Source of the DNA: Fulvivirga ulvae
Lineage (GTDB): Bacteria > Bacteroidota > Bacteroidia > Cytophagales > Cyclobacteriaceae
Reading direction: 5' to 3'
Assembly (NCBI RefSeq): GCF_021389975.1
Contig: NZ_CP089981.1
Span: 4,179,501 to 4,243,500, forward strand
Length of the DNA: 64,000 nucleotides
A program made the translations under genes and the position numbers. Below are positions 41,736 through 51,316 of the stretch, piece by piece (the stretch's first letter is position 1; each line of letters starts with the position of its first letter). The notes under the pieces were generated by a model. The model was not told where the DNA came from and searched no databases. It was given only the letters and a program-made list of their open reading frames with translations.

Positions 41736-42461
41736 ATGATTATTTCAGTAATGCAGCCTACGTACCTACCATGGATGGGCTACTTTGCTCTTATAGACTG
41801 CTCAGACAAATTTGTCATTTATGACGATGTTCAGTTTGAAAAACAAAGCTGGCAGCAGAGAAACAGGATAAAAACAAATCAAGGAGTTCAGATGCTTACT
41901 ATTCCGGTGTCAAAAAGTGTATCAGCCTCCAGGTTGATCTATGATATTATGATTAACGAGAACGGGAAATGGAGAAAGAAACATCTGAAATCTATAGAAC
42001 AATCGTACAGAAGCTCAGCATATTTCCAAGAGGTTTTTCCTGTGCTGGAGAGTTGTTACCTTCACGATACAGATTCCCTTTCTGAATTTAATAGCCATAT
42101 TATAATGGAACTTTGTGGGTATTTAGGAATAGATAAGAAAATAGTGTTTTCGTCATCATTTAGATGCCAGGGGGTTAAAGTTGACAAACTTATAAATATT
42201 GTAAAATATCTGGGCGCTGATGAGTATCTGTCACCAATAGGTTCGTTTGAATATATTAATGAAAATAATTTGTTCGAGAAGGAAAAGATAAGTCTTCATT
42301 ATCAAAATTTCAGACACCCGAGGTATAATCAGCTACATGGAGAGTTTATTTCGCACATGTCCATTATAGATTTGCTATTTAACGAAGGTAAAAATAGTTT
42401 GCAAATTTTAAGATCCGGTATATTAAAGCACCTTTCTCATGAAGAAGTAAAAATGTTATAG
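41736..42461 (+). CDS. WbqC-family protein
   Basis: A 241-residue protein matching the WbqC family: ISVMQPTYLPWMGYFALIDCSDKFVIYDDVQFEKQSWQQRNRIKT near the N-terminus, then FSSSFRCQGVKVDKLINIVKYLGADEYLSPIGSFEYI, and HYQNFRHPRYNQLHGEFISHMSIIDLLFNEG. WbqC-like genes recur in O-antigen and nonulosonic acid loci but their reaction is not established. It lies six bases before pseI, arguing for a step near the end of the sugar pathway. Confidence 0.88.
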   Translation: MIISVMQPTYLPWMGYFALIDCSDKFVIYDDVQFEKQSWQQRNRIKTNQGVQMLTIPVSKSVSASRLIYDIMINENGKWRKKHLKSIEQSYRSSAYFQEVFPVLESCYLHDTDSLSEFNSHIIMELCGYLGIDKKIVFSSSFRCQGVKVDKLINIVKYLGADEYLSPIGSFEYINENNLFEKEKISLHYQNFRHPRYNQLHGEFISHMSIIDLLFNEGKNSLQILRSGILKHLSHEEVKML

Positions 42462-42467
42462 ATAATT

Positions 42468-43520
42468 ATGGAGTTTCAGATAGATCAGAGAAAAGTAGGG
42501 GGCAATAACCCTTGCTATATTGTAGCAGAATTATCAGCAAATCATAATCAGGATTTGGAACTGGCCATTCAGACCATTAAGGCTATGAAAGAGGCTGGAG
42601 CAGACTCAGTGAAAATTCAATCCTATACGCCGGATTCAATCACTTTAGACTCTGATAAGCCATGGTTCAAAACCAGGGAAGATAGCCCTTGGGCTGGGAG
42701 AAAGCTGTATGAAGTATATGAAAAGGGAGCTACACCATGGGAGTGGCATGAGAAATTACAACGGGTAGCAATGGATGTAGGCCTGGATTTCTTTTCTTCA
42801 CCATTTGATCTGGATTTTGTTAAGAAATTAGAGTCAATAGATATACCAATATATAAGATCGCTTCCCTTGAAATAACGGATATTCCATTGATCAAAGCAG
42901 TTGCAGCTACAGGAAAACCAGTGATATTTTCAACGGGAGCTTCTTCCGAAGAGGATATTCAACTGGCTATTGATACCTGTAAAGGTCAAAATAATACAAA
43001 CATAGCCCTTCTAAAGTGTACCTCGGCCTATCCAACTCCACTAGAAGAAGTGAATTTGTCCGCTATAAGAAGTATCAAAGAAAAATATAACGTTATAGTA
43101 GGTCTGTCTGATCACACTTTGGGAGATCTTGTACCTGTTGGTGCTGTTGTAATGGGGGCTAAAATAATAGAGAAGCACTTTATACTTGATAAGTCCATTG
43201 ATACATTAGATAGGGACTTTTCTATGGATCCTGGTGAATTCAAAACCATGGTTAGGAAAATTCGCGATATGGAAAAGGCATTGGGTACACCAGAACTCGA
43301 AATAAAAGGAAGAATGGGTAATGCCACAAAATATCGCAGGTCCCTCTTTGCTGTTAAAAATATTAAAAAAGGAGAGCTGTTGAATGTTGATAATGTAAGG
43401 TCGCTCAGGCCTGGATCCGGTTTGCACCCTAAATACTATGAAGCAATACTTGGAAAAAAAGCGACGGAAGACATAGAGAAAGGCACACCTCTATCGTTCC
43501 CGCTTATTGAAGAAGCCTGA
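42468..43520 (+). CDS. pseI: Pseudaminic acid synthase, PseI (NeuB family)
   Basis: PseI condenses the 2,4-diacetamido hexose with phosphoenolpyruvate to make pseudaminic acid. The 350-residue protein has the NeuB TIM-barrel markers CYIVAELSANHNQDLELAIQTIKAMKEAGADSVKIQSYTPDSITL, SLEITDIPLIKAVAATGKPVIFSTGASSEEDI, LKCTSAYPTP and GLSDHTLGD, then a C-terminal SAF antifreeze-like domain from about residue 285 (RRSLFAVKNIKKGELLNVDNVRSLRPGSGL). It is the last gene of the operon, before a strong terminator. Confidence 0.93.
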   Translation: MEFQIDQRKVGGNNPCYIVAELSANHNQDLELAIQTIKAMKEAGADSVKIQSYTPDSITLDSDKPWFKTREDSPWAGRKLYEVYEKGATPWEWHEKLQRVAMDVGLDFFSSPFDLDFVKKLESIDIPIYKIASLEITDIPLIKAVAATGKPVIFSTGASSEEDIQLAIDTCKGQNNTNIALLKCTSAYPTPLEEVNLSAIRSIKEKYNVIVGLSDHTLGDLVPVGAVVMGAKIIEKHFILDKSIDTLDRDFSMDPGEFKTMVRKIRDMEKALGTPELEIKGRMGNATKYRRSLFAVKNIKKGELLNVDNVRSLRPGSGLHPKYYEAILGKKATEDIEKGTPLSFPLIEEA

Positions 43521-43530
43521 TTAAATTTTA

Positions 43531-43565
43531 AAAGCCCTCATTGCATGCAAATGAGGGCTTTTTTA
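43531..43565. terminator. Intrinsic terminator after pseI
   Basis: Twelve-base stem built on AAGCCCTCATT/AATGAGGGCTT (43531-43542 with 43550-43561) followed by a T-run and preceded by A residues, so it can act on pseI and on the convergent yfhO-like gene. Confidence 0.8.
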
Positions 43566-43617
43566 TAGCAAACCCTAATAGGTTAATGGGTTTTCAAGTC
43601 GATTTCTCTGTAGTACG

Positions 43618-46065
43618 TTAATCTTTCTTTTTGATAAAAGACCAAGCCAGGGAAGCAACAATAAGCAAAAGCAGGAATCCTGAACTCGCCATCATAACCT
43701 TATTCCCAACAAAATAAGCCTTTGGCCTGAATTCAAATTCTACCACATGTTCACCTTGAGGTATGTTCACTGCACGCAGTATATAATTGGCCCTGATAAT
43801 GTCTGTTTCCTTACCATCTATCTTGGCAACCCATCCTTTTGGGTAATAAATCTCCGAAAAGACAGCTAATGCATTACTGCTGGCTTCAACTTTGTACTTC
43901 AGGTAGTTAGGCTTGTACTCCACTAATTCTATATTTCCTGAACCCGCCACATTATCTGATACCTCAAAACGAGAAACGTCTACAACCGCGGTGCTTTTGG
44001 ACTCTAATTTGCAAGTTGCGGCTATTTCTTCATCGGCCGAATTGACTTTCTGTACATCGCTTACCAACCATGCATTGCCAAAATTTGCAGGATTAGGAAT
44101 TACATTACCGGCTTCTGGGCCATAGGTGTAGTATTTGGTGTTAAGCATATTTATGGCTCCCGACCGCGAAAAATTAGCAGTTCCGGATTGTATGGACTCT
44201 ATGACTTGATTCTTTTGTTCATCAAGGCAGTGATCTACCAACTCCTGGTATCTTTTAAGTTTGGCACCATGGTAGCCGCCTACGGAACTATGGTGGTAGC
44301 TGGTTCTTGCTTCATTCCACGGATTGGCTAAATTAAGCACGCGGTAATGAAGATCATTGTCAGAATCGATTTTTTTATCGGCAGGTGTTGCCGCAAAGAA
44401 GTTCTTTTTCGGACTTCTCGTAAAGTTTCCATCATTAAGATACCGCTTATCTACGGCCCATAGATCAGTTAATATCAAGCCTCCTATAATCAAAAATGTT
44501 ACAGAAGTAGATATTTTGCTTTTGGTGTAAAAGAATAGAGTGGTACCTGCTAGTAATATGAAAATAAGACTTCTTAAGGCATCAGACCTCATCAATGCTT
44601 CCCTGTCCTCTCTAAGCGCTTCTATAAACCAAGCGGGCAGACTGGCCATACGATCATCAATAAGACCTTTAAACGAGCCTATTCCTGCAAATATTACCGT
44701 CAAAAGAGCAATACCTCCGGTTATTGCTGCGGCCATTAATAATGGTTTAGTCAATGCTTTAGCGCCTTCTTTTTGCATTAGTTTTTCTAAACCGATAAAG
44801 CCTAATAGTGGTATACTAAGTAAAGCAATGCTTATAGCCATGGAAACAGCCCTGAACTTGTTGTAACCGGGGAAGTAGTCGTACATCAGATAGTTGAAAG
44901 TATCAAAATTTTTACCCCAGGCCAACAATAGTGAAAAAACGGTAGCTCCAATGAGCCAATAGCGTGTTTTGTTATCAGCGAGTATAATCCCTAGTACAAA
45001 TAAAAAGCATACAATGGCTCCCGCGTAAATTGGCCCGCTTGTAAAAGGCTGGTCACCCCAATATGTACCTGCGTTGTTGGTAAATTGCCTGACCTGGTCA
45101 GGAGGAGCACCATTTTGGCGAAGTGCCTCTGCCAGGTTGGAATCGTCATCTAGTTTTTGCTGGCTGGCACCACCATAGAAATTAGGGATCAATAGAGTCA
45201 TGGACTCCATTTTTCCACTACTCCATGCAAAAACATAATCTCTGTCCAGACCGGCTTCACCTGCCTTTTGAGTAAGGTCAGATTTACCACGGGTCGAATA
45301 TTGAGTATACTCATAAGTTGCCCATAAGCGACCCAGGTTACAGCCAATAGCCACAACTGTTGCCAGCAAAAGCAATAAAGTACTTTGGAAGAAGGGTTTG
45401 AAATTTTTTGACTTTACGGCTTCAATAAGAACATTGATACCATAAAACAATAGTAGCAATACGAGATAATAAGTTATTTGAAAATGATTTGATCTTATTT
45501 CCAATGCTATTGCAAGTGCTGTAAGCACAAAACCCCAAACCAAATTACGGTCTTTTCGAAACAATAAATGAAAACCGGCAACAACAAGCGGCATAAATGC
45601 TATGGCCCTTACTTTCCACATGTGTCCTGCTTCTATACTTATTATGTTAAAGCTATTCAAGCCATAAGCCAATGCTCCGATGATAGCGATGTATGGCCTT
45701 ACTCTAAATACCAAAAGAAGTATGTAAAAGCATATAAAAGCTAAAAACGTCGATTCGGCTGGACTGGGCAATCCTAATGATGCAATAGCCTGAAAATGTC
45801 TTAAAAGGTCTCCACTCCAATATAAATTGATAAGATACGCAGGCATACCACCAAACATACTATTTACCCAGAGGGCCTCTTCGCCTGTTTCCTGTCTGAA
45901 TTCAACAGCCTCCTGGCCACCCCCGAGGCCTTGAAGAACGTCGTTCTGACTTATTGTTTCGTTGGAGAAAAATAAAGGCTGGTAATAAATTAAAGTGATT
46001 AAGAAAAAGATGCCAATGGCTATAATATGGGGGAGAAAATCCTTTTTAAAATTAAATTGTTTCAT
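43618..46065 (-). CDS. YfhO-family membrane protein
   Basis: An 815-residue protein with 13 or so membrane helices and a large soluble C-terminal region. It begins FLPHIIAIGIFFLITLIYYQPLFF and has GALAYGLNSFNIISIEAGHMWKVRAIAFMPLVVAGFHLL, then after the helices a domain ending YYPKGWVAKIDGKETDIIRANYILRAVNIPQGEHVVEFEF. This is the bacterial YfhO family, related to GT-C glycosyltransferases and linked to lipoteichoic-acid-type glycosylation in Firmicutes. In Bacteroidota its acceptor is unknown. Confidence 0.9.
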   Translation of the reverse strand: MKQFNFKKDFLPHIIAIGIFFLITLIYYQPLFFSNETISQNDVLQGLGGGQEAVEFRQETGEEALWVNSMFGGMPAYLINLYWSGDLLRHFQAIASLGLPSPAESTFLAFICFYILLLVFRVRPYIAIIGALAYGLNSFNIISIEAGHMWKVRAIAFMPLVVAGFHLLFRKDRNLVWGFVLTALAIALEIRSNHFQITYYLVLLLLFYGINVLIEAVKSKNFKPFFQSTLLLLLATVVAIGCNLGRLWATYEYTQYSTRGKSDLTQKAGEAGLDRDYVFAWSSGKMESMTLLIPNFYGGASQQKLDDDSNLAEALRQNGAPPDQVRQFTNNAGTYWGDQPFTSGPIYAGAIVCFLFVLGIILADNKTRYWLIGATVFSLLLAWGKNFDTFNYLMYDYFPGYNKFRAVSMAISIALLSIPLLGFIGLEKLMQKEGAKALTKPLLMAAAITGGIALLTVIFAGIGSFKGLIDDRMASLPAWFIEALREDREALMRSDALRSLIFILLAGTTLFFYTKSKISTSVTFLIIGGLILTDLWAVDKRYLNDGNFTRSPKKNFFAATPADKKIDSDNDLHYRVLNLANPWNEARTSYHHSSVGGYHGAKLKRYQELVDHCLDEQKNQVIESIQSGTANFSRSGAINMLNTKYYTYGPEAGNVIPNPANFGNAWLVSDVQKVNSADEEIAATCKLESKSTAVVDVSRFEVSDNVAGSGNIELVEYKPNYLKYKVEASSNALAVFSEIYYPKGWVAKIDGKETDIIRANYILRAVNIPQGEHVVEFEFRPKAYFVGNKVMMASSGFLLLLIVASLAWSFIKKKD

Positions 46066-46210
46066 TCAGCGTTAGTTTTTAGCGGCTTGTGCGAAATTCA
46101 AAATTAGCCAAATATAAATACTCTTTGGGAAAATGAATTGTTTTATTAGTTCTATAAAGTTCAGTTCTTTATGATGAAAATTTGTGGATTATAATTTTTC
46201 GAATGATAAT

Positions 46211-47302
46211 ATGAAGGTTTCGTTTTTGGATTTAAAAAGGCAACAGGCTGAAATTAAGGAAAAGCTGTTAACAACTACATCAAATATTATTGAGGAAGGC
46301 TGGTATATAGGAGGGAAGCATGTGACGCAATTTGAGCATGCCTTTTCCGGGTACCTGAAAGCAGAAAACTGTATAAGTTGTGCTAACGGTACAGATGCAT
46401 TGGAGTTAATTCTGAAAGGATTTGGTATAGGTAAAGGAGACGAAGTAATCGTGCCTTCCTTCACCTGGGTTTCAGATGCTGAGGTAGTACATGCCGTTGG
46501 AGCAAGACCCGTTTTTGCAGATATCCCTATGGATTCATACTGTATCTCAGGGGAAACAATTGCAAACCTGATCACATCAAAAACCAAGGCAATAATTGTT
46601 GTACATCTCTATGGGATACCTTGTCATATGGATCCTATTATCAATTTAGGCAAAGAGTATGGGATTAAGGTCATAGAAGATTGTGCCCAGGCACACGGCG
46701 CTAGCTATATGGGTAAAAAGGTCGGAACAATAGGGGATGCAGCAGCTTTTAGTTTTTACCCCACGAAGAACCTTGGTGCTCTGGGTGACGGGGGAGCTAT
46801 TATAACTAATGATGCTACACTGGCTCAAACTGTTCGTTTGCTGAAAGATCATGGACAAAAGGCACGTGATGAGCATGTTGCAATAGGAGAAAATAGCAGG
46901 TTAGACGCGTTACAGGCAGCCGTTTTATCGTTAAAATTATCTTATCTGGATCAGTGGAACGATGAACGTCGAAGATTGGCTCAAATTTATTTATCAGGTA
47001 TGAACAAGCTGGACATGAAGTTACCTGATAATGGAATAGATCGGGTATTCCATCTTTTTGTAATTCAAACTGCTCTTAGAAACCAGTTAAGGAAATATTT
47101 ATCAGAACATGGCATAGAGACAGCCATACATTACCCTGTACCTATTCACAAAATTGAAGCTTATCAAGTGTCCGAAGTGCTTCCCAACTCAGAAAGAGCC
47201 GCTGGTGAAGTTTTATCCTTGCCTCTATATCCAGGGATGGAAGATGCAGAGGTAGAGTATATTTTAGATCATGTAAAAGCTTTTATGAGCACTGGAAAAT
47301 AA
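46211..47302 (+). CDS. DegT/DnrJ/EryC1/StrS sugar aminotransferase
   Basis: A 363-residue PLP enzyme: KVSFLDLKRQQAEIKEKLLTTTSNIIEEGWYIGGKHVTQFEHAF, SCANGTDALELILKGFGIG, EDCAQAHGASY, and the PLP-lysine segment FSFYPTKNLGALGDGGAIITND. The closest types are 3-amino-3,6-dideoxyhexose transaminases (QdtB/FdtB-like). ATG at 46211 is preferred because the nine upstream codons are not conserved-looking. It stands apart from the pse operon, and its ketosugar substrate supplier is not in the window. Confidence 0.9.
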   Translation: MKVSFLDLKRQQAEIKEKLLTTTSNIIEEGWYIGGKHVTQFEHAFSGYLKAENCISCANGTDALELILKGFGIGKGDEVIVPSFTWVSDAEVVHAVGARPVFADIPMDSYCISGETIANLITSKTKAIIVVHLYGIPCHMDPIINLGKEYGIKVIEDCAQAHGASYMGKKVGTIGDAAAFSFYPTKNLGALGDGGAIITNDATLAQTVRLLKDHGQKARDEHVAIGENSRLDALQAAVLSLKLSYLDQWNDERRRLAQIYLSGMNKLDMKLPDNGIDRVFHLFVIQTALRNQLRKYLSEHGIETAIHYPVPIHKIEAYQVSEVLPNSERAAGEVLSLPLYPGMEDAEVEYILDHVKAFMSTGK

Positions 47303-47375
47303 AGATTACAGGAAGGGCCGAAAGGTGAAAATGGATTTGCGCATCCTGAAAATATAACAATATTCTTTTTTTAAT

Positions 47376-47945
47376 TTATTTCACCCTCCCCGGATTCTCA
47401 CTCACAAATGCGCCCCAGCTTTTTGAGGATTTTGTTTGTGCAACTCCTTTTTGAAAATGATGACAGACTGCTACAGCCAGCGCATCTGTGGCATCTAATA
47501 GTTTTGGTGCTTCCTTAAAATTTAAAAGAGACATGAGCATGCTGGCAACCTGCTCCTTGGAGGCATTTCCATTGCTAGTTACAGACTGCTTTACCTTTTT
47601 AGGAGCATATTCGGTGATAGGGATCTCCCTTGACAAAGCAGCAGCCATAGCCACTCCCTGTGCACGACCGAGTTTGAGCATCGACTGCACGTTCTTTCCA
47701 TAAAAGGGAGCTTCCAGGGCTACTTCATCAGGATGGTAATCATTGATGAGGCTTAAAACACGCTCAAAGATCTTTTTGAGCTTCAATTCATGACCCGAAT
47801 ACTTGCTGAGGTGAATGACCCCAAACTGGATCAAACTTAACTTTTGGCCTTTTATAGCGATCAATCCATACCCCATTACACTTGTTCCCGGATCTAACCC
47901 TAAAATTATCCTCTCGGTTTGAGGTTTTTTATCTATTTTGCCCAC
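47376..47945 (-). CDS. ruvC: Holliday junction endonuclease RuvC
   Basis: RuvC is the dimeric resolvase that cuts Holliday junctions. The 189-residue protein carries the acidic active-site residues: Asp in ILGLDPGTSVMGYG, Glu in DEVALEAPFYGKN, and the final Asp pair in LLDATDALAVAVCHH. The start appears to be GTG at 47945. A 12-base gap separates it from the divergent membrane-protein gene. Confidence 0.96.
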   Translation of the reverse strand: MGKIDKKPQTERIILGLDPGTSVMGYGLIAIKGQKLSLIQFGVIHLSKYSGHELKLKKIFERVLSLINDYHPDEVALEAPFYGKNVQSMLKLGRAQGVAMAAALSREIPITEYAPKKVKQSVTSNGNASKEQVASMLMSLLNFKEAPKLLDATDALAVAVCHHFQKGVAQTKSSKSWGAFVSENPGRVK

Positions 47946-47956
47946 ACGCGCAATTT

Positions 47957-48931
47957 ATGAATATGCCCAATCTAATAAAAGCTTCTTTTTATAAACCAAC
48001 CCTATGGCCGATCATTAAAGTTGTCGTCCTCTTGTTTTTAATTACTTTCATTTATTTAAAACTGCAAGATAGAAAGGATGTTGCTGAGACGACGTGGAAC
48101 TATATTCAGGTGGTTCTTTACAATAACCCCGGGTTACTGGCGCTTGTATTGATTTTAATGCCGCTAAACTGGGGACTGGAAGCTGTGAAATGGAGAACTC
48201 TGGTCAGGCCACTGTCCGGAATGTCGTTTATGAATGCAGTTAAAGGTGTACTTACCGGTTTGAGCCTGAGTTTTATTACTCCTCACGGCCTTGGAGATTA
48301 CTTTGGGAGGGTTATGCAAGTCAATAACCCTCAGAGAGGTAGATACATAGGAGCTATTATGCTTGGTCGTTTTTGTCAAATGGTTCCCACACTTTTATTT
48401 GGAAGTGTAGGGTTGTATTATATTTCCGTCACTGCTTTATGGATCTATGTTTCGTCGGCAGTAGTGCTTGGAGGTGCTTTACTTATAACATATTTAGTGA
48501 TTAGAGGTAGAATGATATCAGGCATAGCGCCTTCCGAAAAACTAAGAGTAAGAATAAACTACTACTTTGGTATTATAGGGATGTATTCGGCAAGAGAAAT
48601 TACGGCCATTCTACTGGTATCTGTTCTCCGTTATATCGTATTTGCTTTTCAGTTCGGAGTCATACTTGTCTTGTTTTTGCCAGAGGTAAGTCTGCATCTG
48701 AATATGGCCGGCGTAACCTGGATATTTTTATCCAAATCCATATTGCCAACCTTTAATTTCCTAAGTGACCTTGGTGTGAGAGAGTTTTCAGCCATCTATT
48801 TCTTTGAGAAATATCATGTTGATATTGTGGGTGTTATTAGTGCCAGCTTAACTTTATGGCTGATCAATGTACTTGTTCCCACTATAACCGGGGCTCCACT
48901 TACGTTAAAGATGAGGTTAAAAACACGATGA
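47957..48931 (+). CDS. Lysylphosphatidylglycerol synthase TM-domain-like flippase protein
   Basis: A 324-residue integral membrane protein with about eight helices, beginning IKASFYKPTLWPIIKVVVLLFLITFIYLKL and containing the conserved ALVLILMPLNWGLEAVKWRTLVRPLSGMSFMNAVKGVLTGLSLSFITPHGLGDYFGRV. This matches the UPF0104/LPG-synthase transmembrane family, implicated in lipid flipping. ATG at 47957 (or 47963) is taken instead of an upstream in-frame ATG that lies inside ruvC. It overlaps the next glycosyltransferase gene by ATGA. Confidence 0.85.
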   Translation: MNMPNLIKASFYKPTLWPIIKVVVLLFLITFIYLKLQDRKDVAETTWNYIQVVLYNNPGLLALVLILMPLNWGLEAVKWRTLVRPLSGMSFMNAVKGVLTGLSLSFITPHGLGDYFGRVMQVNNPQRGRYIGAIMLGRFCQMVPTLLFGSVGLYYISVTALWIYVSSAVVLGGALLITYLVIRGRMISGIAPSEKLRVRINYYFGIIGMYSAREITAILLVSVLRYIVFAFQFGVILVLFLPEVSLHLNMAGVTWIFLSKSILPTFNFLSDLGVREFSAIYFFEKYHVDIVGVISASLTLWLINVLVPTITGAPLTLKMRLKTR

Positions 48932-50040
48932 GTTTGGTTTTGATTGTTATAATTTCTGTGTATTGTATATTATTGTTGCTTCTTAATATAGGATGGGCAT
49001 TGAATAAAAAATCATCCACGTACGAGGGGCAGCCAAGCCATTATTATACCGTCATTGTACCTTTCAGAAATGAACAGAATAATTTACCCAACCTCCTGAG
49101 TAGCCTTCAGGGGCAGAGTATCTCTGATCAGGCATACGAGGTGATACTGGTTAATGATCACTCAGATGATTCGTCGGTTGAGATAATTAATAGGTTTATA
49201 CCAAAGGCAAAATTTTCAATTTCACTATTACACCTGGAAACAAGTGAAGGGAAAAAGCAGGCACTTTTGAAAGGCATTAAAGCATCAGCAGGCTCAGTTA
49301 TTGTGACCACCGATGCCGATTGCACTTTCGGTAAGAATTGGTTAAACAGCATTGCTGAATTTTATGAAAATAGTGATACACACATGGTGACAGGGCCGGT
49401 TACCATTGAAAAAGAATCAACCTTTTTCGAAAAACTTCAGACTATTGAATTTGCCAGTTTAATAGGTTCCGGAGCGGCAAGTCTGGCTTTGCATATGCCT
49501 AACATGTGTAATGGTGCCAACCTTTCATTTCTCAGAACGGCTTTTTTTGATGTTGGGGGGTACAATGGCAATGAGAAAATAGCCAGTGGGGACGATGAAT
49601 TTTTAATGCATAAGTTCTGGAAGGCATTTGAGGGGAAAGTCCGTTTTAACAAATCCAAAGATGGGATAGTATATACCCGGTCTCACAAATCCTGGTACAG
49701 TTTTTTTCAACAACGTAAACGTTGGGCGAGCAAATGGAAGCATTATTCAAGTATAAAAACCAGCGCTCTGGCGGTATTCATTTTAATGTTTAACATGTCT
49801 TTTATAACAGCTCTTGGCTTGTTGGTAGCTGGTTTTCAGGGGAGTGTAATTTTGGTAATTGTGATCACCTTAAAAGTTATATTGGAATTATTCTTTCTGA
49901 ATAAAATTTTAAATTTCCTTAATAAAGGTCTGAACTTAATACATTTTATTTTCTTGCAATTTACCTATCCGTTTTATGTTATAATATTCGGAATAGCTGC
50001 TAACTTTGGCACATACAGGTGGAAAGGGAGGAAACATTAG
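48928..50040 (+). CDS. Family 2 glycosyltransferase, membrane-anchored
   Basis: A 370-residue GT2 enzyme with N-terminal helix LVLIVIISVYCILLLLLNIG, the GT-A core YTVIVPFRNEQNNLPNLLSSL, VNDHSDDSSVE, the DxD-type VTTDADCTF, and the acceptor-side SGDDEFLMHKFW and QQRKRWASKW (QxxRW), then C-terminal helices. QxxRW is typical of processive or beta-linking GT2 enzymes. It starts at an ATGA overlap with the flippase-like gene. Substrate is unknown. Confidence 0.9.
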   Translation: MSLVLIVIISVYCILLLLLNIGWALNKKSSTYEGQPSHYYTVIVPFRNEQNNLPNLLSSLQGQSISDQAYEVILVNDHSDDSSVEIINRFIPKAKFSISLLHLETSEGKKQALLKGIKASAGSVIVTTDADCTFGKNWLNSIAEFYENSDTHMVTGPVTIEKESTFFEKLQTIEFASLIGSGAASLALHMPNMCNGANLSFLRTAFFDVGGYNGNEKIASGDDEFLMHKFWKAFEGKVRFNKSKDGIVYTRSHKSWYSFFQQRKRWASKWKHYSSIKTSALAVFILMFNMSFITALGLLVAGFQGSVILVIVITLKVILELFFLNKILNFLNKGLNLIHFIFLQFTYPFYVIIFGIAANFGTYRWKGRKH

Positions 50041-50094
50041 CCTATCTTTTTCAAATATTTATTATATTGTATTAGGTGTGTAGGTTGATTTCTT

Positions 50095-51315
50095 ATGGAG
50101 ACATTGTCATTACAAAACAGGTATAATTTAAAAGAGCTTGAACTCAACGCCCTTTTAGAGATCACTCAGGCGATTAATAACAACCTACCTGAATCGTCTC
50201 TCTATAAGATTTATGATTTTACCCTTAGAGCCAATCTGAATATTAAACGACTTGCGCTTTACGTTTTAGATGAAAGGTGGGAATGTAAAGTGAATTATGG
50301 TACTGAGATGGATTGCTTTACTACCGAGTTGGATGAGGAGTTTACAAAAAATACTTCTATAACACCTATTATAAAAGGAAGAGGGGACGTATTTGATGAG
50401 TTTGACTGCGTGGTACCCATCTCTCATAAATCTTCAATACTGGCCTTGGTTTTTGTAGGTGACCTGGAGGAGGAAGATGACGATGCCCGTAAAAGCAGCA
50501 TGAGGTTTATTCAGGCACTAAGCAATATTATTATTGTTGCTATAGAAAATAAGAAACTTGCACGAAAGCAACTGGAGCAGGAAGCACTAAGGAAAGAGCT
50601 GGAAATTGCCAGTGATGTACAACAATTTTTGTTTCCGGAAAGTCTGCCTTACGGACTAAGACTAAAGATAGAAGCCAGCTACCTTCCTCACGATAGGGTG
50701 GGAGGTGACTATTATGACTATATTCCAATCAATAAAAACCAGTTTCTTATCTGTATAGCCGATGTTTCGGGTAAAGGTATACCTGCGGCATTAATGATGT
50801 CGAACTTTCAGGCTTCTCTGAGAACTCTTGTGAGGCAGACACCTAATATTAAGGAAATTATTGAAGAGCTTAATTACCATGTGCTTGAAAATGCCAAAGG
50901 AGAAAAGTTTATTACCTGCTTTCTGGGTATATACGACCATCAGCTGAAGACTTTGGTGTATGTCAATTCCGGGCATAATCCTCCGTTATTAGTAAACAGA
51001 AAAGGAGAAGTACAACTTTTGGAGGAGGGCTCAACCGTTCTAGGAGCATTGCATCCCTTACCTTTTATCAATGAAGGGTTCTTAACAGATTTAGATGATT
51101 TTCTGCTTTTTTGCTATACCGATGGAGTTACGGAAACTGAAAACGAGAGTGGGGATGAGTTTGGGTTACAGAAATTGCTTGATTACTTTGGTAAAAACAG
51201 GAATAAAGACCTCAGACGGATTCATCAGGACATTATTATTGACCTGGATGGTTTTAAAGGAAGGAACGGTTATAAAGATGATATTACGATGTTATCATGT
51301 AAAATAGAGCCTTAA
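50095..51315 (+). CDS. GAF-domain SpoIIE-type serine phosphatase
   Basis: A 406-residue signalling protein. The N-terminal half (about 10-155) has the pattern of a GAF domain (LLEITQAINNNLPESSLYKIYDFTLRANLNIKRLALYVLD). A short coiled-coil (KLARKQLEQEALRKELEIASDVQQFLFPESLPYG) links to the PP2C-like SpoIIE domain with HDRVGGDYYDY, CIADVSGKGIPAALMM, YVNSGHNPPLL and LFCYTDGVTETENESGDEFG, the aspartates that bind metals. Such phosphatases usually act on anti-sigma antagonists, but no partner gene is adjacent. It sits in a glycan-type gene run. Confidence 0.92.
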   Translation: METLSLQNRYNLKELELNALLEITQAINNNLPESSLYKIYDFTLRANLNIKRLALYVLDERWECKVNYGTEMDCFTTELDEEFTKNTSITPIIKGRGDVFDEFDCVVPISHKSSILALVFVGDLEEEDDDARKSSMRFIQALSNIIIVAIENKKLARKQLEQEALRKELEIASDVQQFLFPESLPYGLRLKIEASYLPHDRVGGDYYDYIPINKNQFLICIADVSGKGIPAALMMSNFQASLRTLVRQTPNIKEIIEELNYHVLENAKGEKFITCFLGIYDHQLKTLVYVNSGHNPPLLVNRKGEVQLLEEGSTVLGALHPLPFINEGFLTDLDDFLLFCYTDGVTETENESGDEFGLQKLLDYFGKNRNKDLRRIHQDIIIDLDGFKGRNGYKDDITMLSCKIEP

Positions 51316-51316
51316 T

